Positions 21,532 to 34,177 of a stretch of DNA of 64,000 nucleotides are shown here, one piece after another. A model generated the notes under the pieces. It was not told where the DNA came from. It ran no database searches and was given only the letters and a program-made list of their open reading frames with translations. The stretch comes from Mytilus californianus (taxonomy: Eukaryota; Mollusca; Bivalvia; Mytilida; Mytilidae): assembly GCF_021869535.1 (NCBI RefSeq), contig NW_026262712.1, positions 99,390,140 through 99,454,139 on the forward strand, given 5' to 3'. Every line of letters starts with the position of its first letter. The stretch's first letter is position 1. The position numbers and the translations under genes are program-made.

Positions 21532-23540
21532 CTTGATGAAATGTTATTCAATGCATGTCACAATTAAAGTCAACAAATTTAGTTATTGTGCATCATTTTG
21601 GTTTTCGAGAAACACTGCGTGTGAATCTTATATGACTCCTGTTGTCCACAATAAGCTTTTTATGTATACCTTAGTGGTGTCATCAGATATGTCCCTCAAG
21701 GAATGAATTTTAAAAATTGTCCATAATGATTTTTTCAAAGGGACATCTTTTATAAGAAATCTTTTATAAGAAACGAATATACATTTACATAAGTACAATG
21801 AAGTATAAAAACAAGATTCAATTGATTCGTTAAAATCTGGTTATTATAATCTTTATATCACCTTTTTGTTTTAATACAACACCAATATTTTGAATTCTAA
21901 ATTATTAACCCTAGCGTTGAGTGAATACCATTTGGTAACACGTCTATTAATGATAATATTTATCAATTCTAAGTCTTATCGATGACTTTGCACTATATAT
22001 ATAAATTTAGACATCATTTTTAAAACTGAATTTCCAGATAAACTAAATTATTACACTTTAGTTTTTGATTTGCATCACGGTTGAAAAGCTATTAGTGTCA
22101 TACGATATTCACGCATTCTTGAAATAATTACGTAACAAATGTCGGTTATCATTGGTTGCCTGTCGTAAATAAACTATTGGCTAGAGAATGGGATATAGAA
22201 TTGGGAACATTTCCCGGACAGAAGAAAATATTAAATACGGAAACATTTCAATATGGGTATTCAAGCTCCGATCCAATTACCGATTTGCGAATAATTTTGC
22301 CGTTTACTGGTTTACCTTGCTATATAATTCTGCGTCTGACTATATACATTGTATGCATATGCACAGACAATCTAAATACATATTACTGCCAATGATCTTC
22401 AAGAGTTTGTTCTAAATACATGAATTCTAGCTACGACAAAAGCACATGATACCCTCCAATTGGTAATTAGAATTGTTGTGAGAAGGATCTGGAATATTCA
22501 GGAGGGATCTGGTTACAACTTAGTAAAATTGCGATGTATGAGAACATTCATGAGGACATCCATATGAAAATGAATAATGCGTCAAAAACCATAAAATTTA
22601 CATAATCCAAGCCGAGTCTAGATTCAACAAATACCAACAACAGTGTAAAGCTTGTAGTAAACTTATCCAAACATACTTAATCTAGTGCATGACATGTAGA
22701 ATATCACCTTTTATTAATTTGACCGTACAATAACACACGTATGAGTATATGCAAAAAGGAGGTAGATAACACCTTTCCCATATTTAAACAACCACATAAA
22801 TCACGTCTACCTTAAAAGTATGATACAGCGAAGAATTCCAAAGCTTTTTAGAAAGCTAAAACTTGTTTATGCGTTGATTTCTAAATATCAAATGAAAGCA
22901 CATATACAAGGAGCGTTCTATAATATGATGTCTAATCAGGTGGGTCTTAGAAGTCCTTAGTAATAGATAACAAAATTAGTTAATTTACACATAGTAATGT
23001 GATATTTCAAATAAGTACCGTTTATGGTACTCATCAGATTGCTTTATTTGAAGTTTCTTTTGCAGATGTCATATTTGTCAATAGATTGAAAATTTACAAC
23101 AGTCATTGTACAAGGCTAATTTTCGTCATAGTTTTCTTGGAACAAATAAAAGGGAATGATCAGTTATGCTTCAATATACATGCAGTCTCAATCAATTGCA
23201 TGCAGTCACGCCGGTCCGAATCTTGTTCTTGTTCTTGATCATGTTTCATTATAAGCACGATTATTAATATACATGGCGATCAAATAAAAATTTTAAAAAC
23301 CTAGACAGAAACCAAAAACTTTCCATGTGCAACCATGCCTTCGAAAATGAACTGCATTGTGTAAATGGAAACAAAACAAATTTGATCATAAATTACTTAA
23401 TGACTACAGGTTTAGAAAAACAAGGAATCTTGTAGTCATTTTTACCGCTGGATTCTCTTAGACTATTCCTAGCAATACACACATCAACTGTTAACTTGCA
23501 ACATAGTATAGAATAATTTTCTAATATTTATATATTTCAG
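21532..23540. other. Intergenic AT-rich DNA
   Basis: Two overlapping plus-strand frames at 22156-22415 share a patch of coding-like composition (REWDIELGTFPGQKK) but have no domain, partner or clear splice sites. Otherwise I see nothing. Confidence 0.35.
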
Positions 23541-25279
23541 AACAAAAAAGTCATATATTGAAAGCCTGGCATATTATTAACTCTTACCTTGTTGACAAAC
23601 GAGTTACCAAGCATGTGTTGAAAAGTGTTCGAAGAGACAGGTTTGTAACTGCTAGTTCTTGTACTGTGCATACAGCAATGCAACAACATGTGGCATTAAA
23701 CATAGTAGTTGAAGGGTATAATTTTCACCTGGTAACCCATCCACATGATGTTATTAATTTGTACAATCCTAATCAGAAAACACTGTTTGAAAAAGACGAC
23801 TTTTATGGGGCTTATTTGACAAAGCATTTTGAAACTAACAGTTTCAAATCAGTCATGGAATGTATAAAGATAATAATCCAAAATACACCCACAACAATCA
23901 TTTTGGAATGTCGAAAACAAGTGAATGGGATTGAAACATTTGAATATTCATCCATTTGTAGCACATGTGTCTGCAACTTGATATTTGACGATTTTTGTTT
24001 ATCACAAACAGGAAACTGTCAATTGAAGAATTATATCTTAAACCAAAACTTACACAGAATATTCAGTATTGTGATTTTTATTGTACATTGTATAGTGGAA
24101 ATTTTAAACACGATATTACAGAATTCTTCCACGACCCATCTGCAGAGTATGCAGCAGAGTTTAAAACGTTTTATGACAATACACTTAATATTTTTAATTA
24201 TTCTGCTTTGGTTTTGTGGATCAAGTTCGGCACCAGACTGAATAAGGTATGGTTTACAGATGAGATCGATGCAGAAATGAAAATGATTGTAGAGATGTAA
24301 AATGCACGGAGGTAGTTCTCAACTTTTCCTACGAGATGAACTTAATGTTCTTAAACATACTTTCAATACAAAAAACACAAGTGTATACAAAACTACACAC
24401 GATAAAATATTTGACTTCTTAGTCGATTACTTTGAACGTAAAATTATCAAGTGTTTGATGACGAATGAAAAAGGTGTAGCTATTTTAGAAAGACTTTTAT
24501 TTCATCAGATGCTCATACAGAGATTGATTGATGACTGGTCTAACGCTAGGGTTATTCATGTGTTTAATAAAATTAACAAAGAGGTACCTAAGTTTAGACA
24601 GATATTTTTAAAGCATTTGAAATCTCTTGATAATTCACTCCAAAGACAATTAGCAAAGACCTGTGATGCTATAAAAAGACACTGTACTGTTAAGATGCAT
24701 ATGTTGTGAATATAATTATCTTCCGTTTATTCAATGGTACTTGGTGCATGGTGTTGATATTAACAAATGTAACATAAATGGTTTGTTTCCGTTGTATGTG
24801 TCATCACGAGACGGTAACACAGAGGTGGTTAATATTTTACTGGACAATAAGGCAGACATAAATAAGTGTACCGATACTGGAGAATCTCCTTTGTTCAGTT
24901 CTTGCCAGAAAAACAATATTGAGATAGTCAAAATATTACTGCACAACCAGGCAGACATAAACAAGTGTACAGATAAAGGAGAATCTCCTCTGTTCAGCGC
25001 ATGTCTGAATAATCATATTAAAATGGTCAAGATATTACTAGATCACAAGGCAGCAATAAATAGATTTACATTTAAAGCAGCACCCCTTCTTTGTATTGCT
25101 TTTCAAAATAATCATATTGAGATTAATATAAATGAGAGTATATATTACTAGACAACAATGCAGATATAAACAAGCGTACATTTAAAGGAGCAACCCCTCT
25201 TTTTATTGCATGCCAGAATTATGATATTGAGATAGTTAAGGTATTACTAGACAACACGTCAGACATTTACATGTATTAG
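23541..25279 (+). pseudogene. Broken NTPase (nSTAND/NACHT-like) with ankyrin repeats
   Basis: A splice acceptor (ATATATTTCAG) opens an exon whose first frame (to about 23995) matches the molluscan STAND-type NTPase plus ankyrin family. VRRDRFVTASSCTVHTAMQQ sits where the Walker A P-loop should be, but GxxGxGKT is gone. The Walker-B region reads TLFEKDDFYGAYL. The frame then shifts to 23995-24300 and shifts again to 24302-24709, which has an HDKIFDFLVDYFE-type motif of the family. After a stop come ankyrin repeats (24741-25279, TTG-VHGVDINKC onward): about five 33-residue repeats with ESPLFSACLNNHIKMVKILL-type helices and an indel near 25140, ending TAG at 25277. At least three frame breaks make this a pseudogene unless short introns are hidden. 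Intact relatives are cytosolic sensor-type ATPases. Confidence 0.65.
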
Positions 25280-25934
25280 TGTTTAGATAATTACAATATA
25301 TACGGCTTTTCAGAACACTTATATAGATAACGTACGCGTGAAGTTAATACTAGGCAAAAAGGCAAATATAAATATTTTTTATTGTGCATCTCTTTTGTAT
25401 ATTGCATGTATATGCTAATGAAGAAAATAGTGTTCTTTTTGTATTGGTACAGACATATGTATTAAAAGGTGAAAGATTACAATTTGAAATCTTCACTTAC
25501 ATTTTTACCATTCTAGAGTCATGCCCCTTTACAAATGGAAAATTGCTGAATTTGTCGTTTCCGTTCTCATACATCAGTTGGCATCAACCAAATGTTATGA
25601 AACATTTACACAATGCTTATTACCACAAAACTCAGGCCAAGTACGAAAATGGGTAGCGTTCTTGAGTAATGTCCCTTTATAAGGTTTTATGCAAGCGAGA
25701 GCATCATCTGTGTCCAATGGACACATTCCCCATTTGATCTCTGTAAAATCCATTCAAAATGTGTCATTCTTCACAATCAATCTCAGTGACATTCATGTAT
25801 CATTTGTCTCTCGACTAAAAAAAGTTGAAAAGTTGTACTTAGGCATGCAGTTTTTGTATAGCCTTGACAAAGTGAAAAAAGCAAGACCAAGGCATAACAT
25901 TTTTATGGTAGGGGTGGCAGCCGTGGCAGCTTCA
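25280..25934. other. Unassigned sequence 3' of the ankyrin pseudogene
   Basis: Short plus-strand frames at 25384-25656 and 25689-25940 show no domain and overlap repeat-like DNA. Not called as genes. Confidence 0.35.
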
Positions 25935-26110
25935 ATATAAAAAAAACTGTGGTGTGATTGCCAATGAGACAAATCTTCACAAGAGACCAAATGACACAGA
26001 AATTAACAACTATAGGTCATCGTACGGTCTTCAACAATGAGCAAAGCCCATACCGCATAGTCAGCTATAAAAGGTCCCGAAATGACGAATGTGAAACAAT
26101 TCAAATAAGA
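25935..26110 (-). repeat. Type-2 Penelope-like element tail fragment
   Basis: The minus strand reads GGGCCTTTTATAGCTGACTATGCGG (in diverged form), GGGCTTTGCTCATTG, a CGTACG block and TTGTCTCATTGGCAATCA, the final ~170 bp of the tail at 39606-40405. Confidence 0.7.
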
Positions 26111-26199
26111 AAACTATAGGCTTAATTTACGTGAAAACCAAAAAAAGTAACACAGCAAAAAACGAAAACCACTGTTTTACAAACTCCTGATTTGGGACA

Positions 26200-26660
26200 G
26201 GCACATACATACAGAATGTTTTAGTTTGTGAGAAGGTCAGTTCAAAGGGAACCAATAGTGGAAGGTCAATGGTATTTGGTAGACAGTTGTAATCATTGGC
26301 ACAGCTCATGCAGGTTTATGTTTTGGGCCTGCTGAATAAGTCGTGGTCTATTGATTAACATATTTACATTTTTGTAACATGTTAAATTTGTGAATAAGTA
26401 AAAAGTCAGTTGAAGATGAACCACAAATGGTAATTTAGTCATAATGGCATGCAGTTGTATAAGCCTTTGCATGTTTCATTTCCCATGTTTCCATTGAGAT
26501 TATATTATCATGGTTCAATTACTTTGAATCCTTTGCATAGTTTATATGTTAAAGTTTGTGATTAGGTCAGTTTAAAGGGAACCAATTATGATAAGTCATT
26601 GGTTTTGGGATGCAGTTGTATAAGTATTGGCATTTTTCATTTCCATTGAAGTTATTTGGC
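26200..26660 (+). repeat. Diverged ~167-bp tandem repeat, three units
   Basis: The block GTTTGTGA-AGGTCAGTT-AAGGGAACCA, followed by a GCAGTTGTA and a TTGGCA segment, recurs at about 26222, 26389 and 26556. Copies are well below full identity, so the array is old. Confidence 0.6.
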
Positions 26661-27139
26661 TCTGCCCCCTTAGTCTGTTTTGCCCGACAAGCTGGGGCCG
26701 TGGGACGTCAGAGCTCGTCCCATATCAAATAAATGCCCTCCCAAAACGGATGCGCTACTTCGTTTCTTCTGGGGCCAACTGACGGCATTGGATCCATATA
26801 ATTCGGGCATCAAAATGATAATTTTTCATTTATCTCTTAATTTATGTAAGTTTCATTTACCTGCCACCCTTTAATTTCTCATATTTGGACAGTTTTCACA
26901 GTGACCCATTGATTCCAGCATTTTAACTTTCACTTCCCAAGGCCCTAGATTGTCTGGCAAAACAGCCGTTGGACGTCAAAGTAATCTCTTACTATGTCCC
27001 CTCAGTCATGGTTTATTGACTTTTAATTATTTTTATTATATACATGTTAAAGTATGGCCATTAATATTTGCATACATGTATATATTATACTATCAAATTT
27101 ACACCAAAACAAGACATATCTTTGTGGCCACAGTTTATT

Positions 27140-27595
27140 TTACACTATAAACATAGTATACAATGCCTTGTTGATTAGGAAAAGTTTGTCTAAGTGAGAG
27201 AAAAAAAAACATAACTTGAAATAATGATTTAAGTTTAAAATTTGAATACCAGAATTATTCAGATTATGTTTTACAGATACTTGTACAATGTAGGAGGAAT
27301 CAAAATGATTTTTCTCTAATATATTTTTTAACGGTGTTTTGTATGCAGATAAGAAGAGGAATGTTATCTGTAATAAGTGGTACATATATATGTATATGGT
27401 GGAATATATTACATCAGATTGGGCAGTATGCGCAATTGTTTCTCCATAGGCGGTAATGGTAACATTTCGTCTGTAGCTCAGTCCATATCGTAAACTTGGA
27501 TATGTATGATGGCTCGTTTCAAGCTGGGACATTTTCACATAAGTGGAAAACTTTTCAGGGTACGAAGCGTGATTCATTTTCCCGTAAATTAGCAT
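27140..27595 (-). other. Unrecognised 151-codon open frame
   Basis: The longest unexplained frame in the region. The first part (HTYPSLRYGLSYRRNVTITA) has coding-like composition. The second half is low-complexity and AT-driven (FFFSHLDKLFLINKALY). There is no known domain and no clear splice sites. The AT-rich 3' half suggests chance opening, so I do not call a gene. Confidence 0.25.
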
Positions 27596-28004
27596 ACCCC
27601 GTAAATCCTTTCGTGATGCGGCTCTTCATGGTAAAAAATCCCTTTTTTAACACAATAAGTTCTTTGAAAATTTAATACTTTAAATACATTTAATAACTCC
27701 ATAGTTTTTACACATTTATTCTATGGTCCTCTACTTTTTAAATCAACACAAATGGTTAAGTTCAGTCACTTGTTAAAAATAGAAACATGTCCAATATCAC
27801 TACACAGAGATGTTTTGTTTACACACAACTTTTGTATTCCTCAATTGGAGGCGCATTAGAAATATTGACCCATATTGAAATCTATAATTCTGATTTTTCC
27901 AAATATTCTTGTGTCATCTTCATCAGTATGACTTTCTGAATAAATCTGTGTATTTTTGTCCGTTTCTGAAAGAAAATAAAGTTGTTTTAGCGCTATAAGG
28001 CAAT

Positions 28005-28245
28005 GTTTGTACTAACATGAGCAACACGACGGGTGCCACATGTGGAGCAGGATCTGCTGAACTCTCCGGGGCACCTGAGATCACCCCCAGTTTTTGGTGG
28101 GGTTCGTGTTGCTTAGTCTTTGGTTTTATATGTTGTGTTTTGTGTACTATTATTTGTCTGTTTGTCTTTTTATTAGCCATGGCGTTGTCAGTTTATTTTC
28201 GATTTATGAGTTTGAATGTCCCTCTGGTATCTTTCGCCCCTCTTC
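28005..28245 (+). repeat. Type-1 Penelope-like element 3' tail
   Basis: Contains ATGAGCAACACGACGGGTGC, CCACATGTGGAGCAGG, CCCCCAGTTTTTGGTGGGG, GCCATGGCGTTGTCAG and ends at TATCTTTCGCCCCTC. It is the same tail as at 14547-14803, 44050-44335 and 63540-63780, here without any RT. Confidence 0.8.
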
Positions 28246-28737
28246 TTAATGAAGTGTGTCTAAAACGAATAAAGGAACAAAACCTAATTTGTACGTTCGT
28301 CATGGGTATACGATATTTGATTTTCTACTTAACCGAAAGCTGTTTGCTTACCGTCGTTGAACAGTTTTTTTTAACAACTCTTGTCTCTAATGTAATTTTA
28401 AAGTTTGATTTCAACGAGACAAAACATTATTAACTCTATATTAAGTATCGACATCAACAAACGCTGCACAATGGAAAAATGTCTAGATATTTTCATTCTC
28501 ATTTTCGGAGATATTGGTTGAGAGTAGTCTCATTGCAACCCGCCAAGTGATGAGAAAAGCTCACTTGGCCCTGGGAGCCAGGTGAGCCAATAAATCAAAA
28601 AGGTGAACTAAATAATACGGCTCATTACACTCAAATAAACATTTCAAAATGTATTTCTTATAAATTAGAAAAAAAATGATAGCGAATCTGTACCTTTTCT
28701 TTGCTTTTTGTTTGTTTCCTACGTAGATGTTTTATAA

Positions 28738-28915
28738 AGCGAGACGAAAGATACTAAAGGGACATTCAAACACATTGGTCAAAAATACAATGACAACGCC
28801 ATGGCAAACAAAAGAGAGAAAACGACAAACAACAGTACGCAAAACTTACATAGAAAACTAGACTGAGCAACACGAACCTCACCAAAAACCGAGGTTGATC
28901 TCAGGTGCTACGAAA
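28738..28915 (-). repeat. Type-1 Penelope-like element 3' tail, inverted
   Basis: Minus-strand copy of the tail at 28005-28245, beginning at its CTTTCGTCTCGC end at 28738. The two copies face each other across about 490 bp. Confidence 0.75.
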
Positions 28916-29732
28916 ATGAAGTAAGAGGAAACATTTTCATGAGCTGTCTTAGGAAGGATATCAACTTATATAAGTGCATTTTAGTCTTAACAAACTTGTA
29001 TGATGTCATATTTTCAATTACAATTACTATCGATTCTAACTTAATTTAACCTTTACCTTTTCTTTTCCTCTTTTCAATTTGTTGTTTAATACTGATCAGA
29101 TGGACCAAGCATTCTAACTGATTTTTACAGCGGATGACCGTGAGGTCATTCCGGTGTATTGCTATCGCCTAAATTTCCATTATGTAAATTAGTTTTGGGT
29201 TTTTAACCGATCTATAAACATGATAAATACGCCGACATCATCGAGTGCAAAATAACATTCCTTATCGCTTGCTATATATTCATTTCTTCAATGAATACTC
29301 ATCAAATATTTTTTTTAGAACATAATTTAATAATATTAAAATGTTTTATATGTATGAAAGTAAAAATTATTAATATCTATGCAGACGTACAGAAAAATTG
29401 TGTTAACGCATGCGGAAGAATATCTCAAGAACGATTGCAATCTCCTATAAAGGAGGTGAAGATTATATATACAGATTCATGCAGAGTTATTGGTCCTTGC
29501 TCTCTCGTTTTGCGGGAAAATATGAATGCCTACTCAAATCCAATCTATAAGAAAAATCGAATTATTATAGAAGAGTGTCCACTATGCACTTGCACTGCAC
29601 TATTAATAATTAGTAGAATAGAATGATATACAAATGGATGAAAATTATATATACATGTAACAGTTACTGTAATATACAAATATTAATATTAATATAAACC
29701 AGAGTATATTGATTTGTATCACTACAATACAT

Positions 29733-29780
<48 letters not shown>

Positions 29781-31002
29781 GTTATTACAGTGGTGTTGAA
29801 TTCCCTTTCATTTATTTATCTTCGACACAAGAACTTGTCTCAGAAAAAAAATACATCTGTACATTAACCTCACTTTCAGGTATAAAGGTGTGATTTTTTT
29901 TCTGAGAAAAGTGCTTGTGACATCCACAATAACTTGCGGTCATCCGATGTTCAGTACTTCAGTACTTTGATTACGTTTGTTCTACAATTCTTGCAAATAC
30001 TCAACCAAACACGATAAGGGTAGTTTAACCTCGACACATTCTTTATCACACAACTCCTGTGACTGTTTTTGGTTACCGTTTGCCGATTACAACTTGGTAA
30101 ACAAAACCCTTAAATGATAATTGGTAATCTTTCTTGGGGGCGTATCTATGTTATCGTTTAAATTATTACATTCAGAAACTGTATATTGCAAATCGTATAA
30201 TTTAACGAAAATATCCTTATATTTAAGTCACCCGAAAGACTGTCGGTTGCCTGTTTTGTGTGTCTTTATAAATTATATCCCGTTCTATCATCCATAGATC
30301 ACGTACGGTTGTCGTGACTATCATAGCTTTTAAACTATGAATATTTTTTTTTTACCAAAGTTAAAAAATACGAAGAATGGGTCAAGTAAAGATAATCTAA
30401 TAAAATATTCAAAGAATACAAGTGTCCGTACAATTTACTATAACTATATGACAATTATTCAAGTCGTTTGAATTCAATTTCACCGGCGACAGAATAGTGA
30501 GTATTTTTAGTTTACTTTATTAGAATGCATTTCAAGAAAAAAAATTCTTAAAGTCTTGATAAAAAAAATGAATAGAACCAACAACAGTAACACGTGTTTT
30601 AGAAAGTAGTTCATAGTTATTATTCTAATTATTCCAAATTTTGAAAATACACAAGAAAAATATATTGTTTTCTATACATAAACGAAACAAAACCAATACC
30701 TATAACAAACAGGGGCCTGTTTATAGAATCTGTTCTATGATTTGTCCTAAGACCTCTCTTAGGAATAAATTAGAATAATGTTAGGACAGACTTACGACAT
30801 ATCTCAGCATGGACACCGATGTTATCTTAAAACTATCTTAGCTAGGATGACTGTCATAACCGCTGTCCTGAGTGGTAGCGTAAAGAATTTAATGTTAAGA
30901 ATGCGTTGAAGTCATCATTAGTAAATAATTACAAGATTAAAAATTATAAATATTATTAATATTATCATATCATAAATAAAATAAATAATATATATCTAAA
31001 TA
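28916..31002. other. Intergenic DNA with simple repeats
   Basis: Holds a (TA)n tract (about 29727-29776) and an inverted repeat with 15-bp perfect arms (29838-29852, 29893-29907). There is also a GGGGCCTGTTTATAGAATC motif at about 30712 resembling the end of a mobile element whose complement-like partner (ATAATCAGGCCCC) occurs at about 43124. A 111-codon plus-strand frame at 29291-29626 contains QERLQSPIKEVKIIYTDSCR but no known domain. Confidence 0.4.
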
Positions 31003-31036
31003 ATGTAAACAAGTCTAAATTGAAAACAACGTTCAA
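31003..31036 (+). repeat. Short fragment of the 541-bp unit
   Basis: TAAACAAGTCTAAATTGAAA followed by ACAACGTTCA matches the first ~30 bp of the array units, with AT-rich sequence on its left. It carries no hammerhead. Confidence 0.7.
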
Positions 31037-31108
31037 AATAATGTTACATTCAAACTTTTTGAAACAAAAACAAAAACACAAAAAATGTAACAACGTTGTA
31101 TATAATAG

Positions 31109-31109
31109 G

Positions 31110-31140
<31 letters not shown>

Positions 31141-31141
31141 T
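31109..31141. repeat. (CTGT)n microsatellite
   Basis: About eight uninterrupted CTGT repeats. Confidence 0.9.
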
Positions 31142-31539
31142 ATACATACAAACAAAAAATCAGTTTTCCACACTTTTTTCGTCATGCTTGAAGATATTGA
31201 TTTGAAATTTGTTATATTGTTTAACCATGAGAAGTTATAGATCAAGTTCGAATTTTGTTCTGTTCAGATGTTTTTTATCGTGAGTTATGGTCCTTTGACT
31301 TAGAAAATGCATGTCGATAATTTTTTTGTCAGTTTTGTTCCAGTACAATGAATTCTTAACCGGTAGCGGACTAACGAACACAGGAACATCTATACCGCTT
31401 CCGAAAATCTAAGAAATTCAAAAGTATAATTTACCAACATTTAGGTAAACACAACCACAATATTAAATTTATAAGATCAACTGCTCGAAACGATCCAGAA
31501 ACAACAAGGGCAATCGCATAAACAATTTGAAGATTCCCG

Positions 31540-33876
31540 TAAAATTATCGAACAGTCTTGGATTAAACGACTTCAGACAGCTTATCCCCTGGGTCTAATT
31601 AAATGACAATATACTTGGACAAGGGAACATATCTACAACTTCTTCTATTGATATCATGAATACTATGGATAAAAGACAACGAAAAAATAGGTCCCATTGC
31701 AAACGTATCAATCGAAATCAACGAATTAAACATTGTATAAATTATACACTTGGTAATCTGCTATCTATATTTAAAAACAATGGTAGGCATCAATTATGTT
31801 TATGTAAACTGGGTCAAATACCAATTAGTAAATTACATGATATTTTCAAGGAGTGTGACGCCATCTCTTTCTTCAGCCCACTCTATGAATATTCGCTTAT
31901 AATTACAGCTTTTTGCCACCAAAGGCTGTTCCCGCGTGTCGACAAACCTGAAGATCATAAACGGCACTTTCTGAAAATTATATATATATTAACAGAGGTG
32001 TTGATTTTATCAAATTATCGAGTATATTTAATGACTCTACCGTTCAAAACTTTATACCTCCCTATTTTGATAACACAGAACCACCTATTATTTCGTACAC
32101 ATACAAAAAAAAATAATACTCCTTTAACTTGAAATTGTGAATCGTCGAAGTTTAAATATGATCCATATGGCCATGTTATTACGGGGGACCTCAATATCGT
32201 CCAGAACAGAGAGGTTAAAAACTTTTTGAAAAAGGACCAAAATATCGTCCTCCATCTAAAATAAATTGGAAACAGTGTCGTCACCAAAGACGCTCTTTCC
32301 TCGTTTTGTAAAAATTGGTGTAAACGGGAAAATCTGAAAAAAATCTCTTGATTCTGATTTGAATAAATGTATGAATGTTGTAGATAATAGAATATCACAT
32401 TTTGAAAATAATTCAAAAATAAATAAAAGAGTACATAATACGCCTATTATCAGAATAAGAAATAAACTTCAAGAATTTTCAAAGCGGTTTGTGTTTGTAC
32501 CGGCCGACAAAGCAGTCAACAATGTGATGGTGGTATGCCGTAAATACTACACGAACGTTCTTAAGAATGAAATTTTAAATTCATCTACATTCAAGTCCGT
32601 GCGCTCCACAGAGAGTCATATAGTAAACAAACATATCATAACCACATCACAGCTTAAGGCTTCTTCTTGACATTTGAAGGTCCCTACTATGTATTGGTTA
32701 CCTAAACTACACAAAAACCAGTAAAATATCGTTTCATCTCGGCCTCTAGTAAGTGTTCTAAAACTAATCTTTCAGTGCTTTTAACAAGTTCATTAACTAC
32801 TATCAAAGAACTTATCATAAACTATTGTAATAAAATATATGAAAATAGTGGAATTAACTTTTTTCGGAGTGTAAAAAATTCTTTGGATGTTTTATATAAA
32901 TTACGTGCTTTTGATGGTCCTTTTGATTCTGTTGACAGTTTTGACTTTTCTACTCTTTACACTACACTTCCACACAATCTTATCAAACAAAAGTTTTCCT
33001 ATTTGATTAAATGGTCGTTTGGTAAATCTGAATGCAAATATATTTTTCTGCAATTCATTTAAAGCCTTCTTCTATAATGAGAAAGGTAAATATGCTAGAT
33101 ATACTTACTGGAGGTGTGATGAGATGATTGAAGCTGTTAATTTTTTCCTTTTCCTTGATAATATTTATGTACGTTTCGGCAACAAAGTTTGTCGACAGGT
33201 TGTAGGTATTCCAATGGGCACTAGTTGCGCCACTTTAATAGCAGACTTGTTTTCGTACTGTTATGAATCACAGTTTATGTTCAAACACAGTCAAGACCCG
33301 TCTAAATTGCATTTTTACTTTATAAATTCAACAACACTTACCGTTATCTTGATGATATTTTTTCGTTAAATAATCACTAAATATACTGCCGAAATTTACC
33401 TAAAGGAACATACTTTAAATAAATCAAATTTAAACGGCAATAACTGTCCTTTCCTAGATTTATATATTTCGGTTTTACACGGAAACTCCACACTAAAATT
33501 TACGACAAAAGGGAAGATTTTTCGTTCCCTATTGTTAATTTTCCCTTTTTGGATGGTGATGTTCCTTTGGCACCATCATTCGGTGTTTATGTTTCCCAAA
33601 TAGTTCGCTATGCCCGTGTCTGTTGTGACGTTTTTGATTTTAACGAACGTAATCTATGTATTACAGGTAAATTATTATGCCAGGGATTTCGTTACCACAA
33701 ATTACTTAAAACCTTTACTAAATTCTTCCATAGATATAAAGATTTGGTTTTAGAAGTTTGGTTGTACTTGTAGAAAACTTATTTCAAACGGGATAGCACA
33801 TCCTCATTTTTACGGAAATGTTGTTTACCGTGCCCGGAAATTTAGAATTGATACTGGTAAACTTATCGATCCTTTA
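31540..33876 (+). pseudogene. Penelope-like element, type 2 (RT), 5' portion
   Basis: Order on the plus strand: QSWIKRLQTAYPLGLN (about 31550; resembles the end of a GIY-YIG nuclease domain); a basic linker with KRQRKNRSHCKRINRNQR; YEYSLIITAFCHQRLFPRVD and a family block split by frameshifts (31656-32340); RFVFVPADKAVNN (32359-32670); FDFSTLYTTLPHNLI (32775-33062); VVGIPMGTSCATLIADLFSY (33019-33369); then FGVYVSQIVRYARVC and CQGFRYHKLLKTFTKF (33549-33773), ending HFYGNVV and KLIDPL. The YxDD palm motif lies in a frameshifted patch near 33345. An N-terminal nuclease upstream of the RT would fit Naiad-type PLEs (inference). Some in-frame TGA codons could be selenocysteine in that clade, but the many frameshifts argue for a dead copy. 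Confidence 0.75.
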
Positions 33877-34177
33877 TAAATAAATAATAATACATAATAA
33901 TAATAAATACTTTATTTAAAGAGGGTAAAATCAGTTAGTACAATACTAATCTCCCCTGATGCCCTCTGAATAATTCAAAATATAACAATAATATAATATA
34001 TACATATACATACATACATACATACAGCTTTTTATGCAAAACAAATGGCGAAAAAAAACATACAGAATCGTTGCATGAACATAATTTGTTAATGATATAC
34101 AAGGAAAATATATGGATTTTTTAAAAATATAGATCAATTTCATCTGATAATTACATTTTTAGTGTAGAAACAAGAAA

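Noticed and set aside
31656..33773. In-frame TGA codons of the type-2 Penelope as selenocysteine
   Set aside because: Selenocysteine is reported in Naiad-type elements, but several true frameshifts are also needed here and no SECIS element could be identified by eye.
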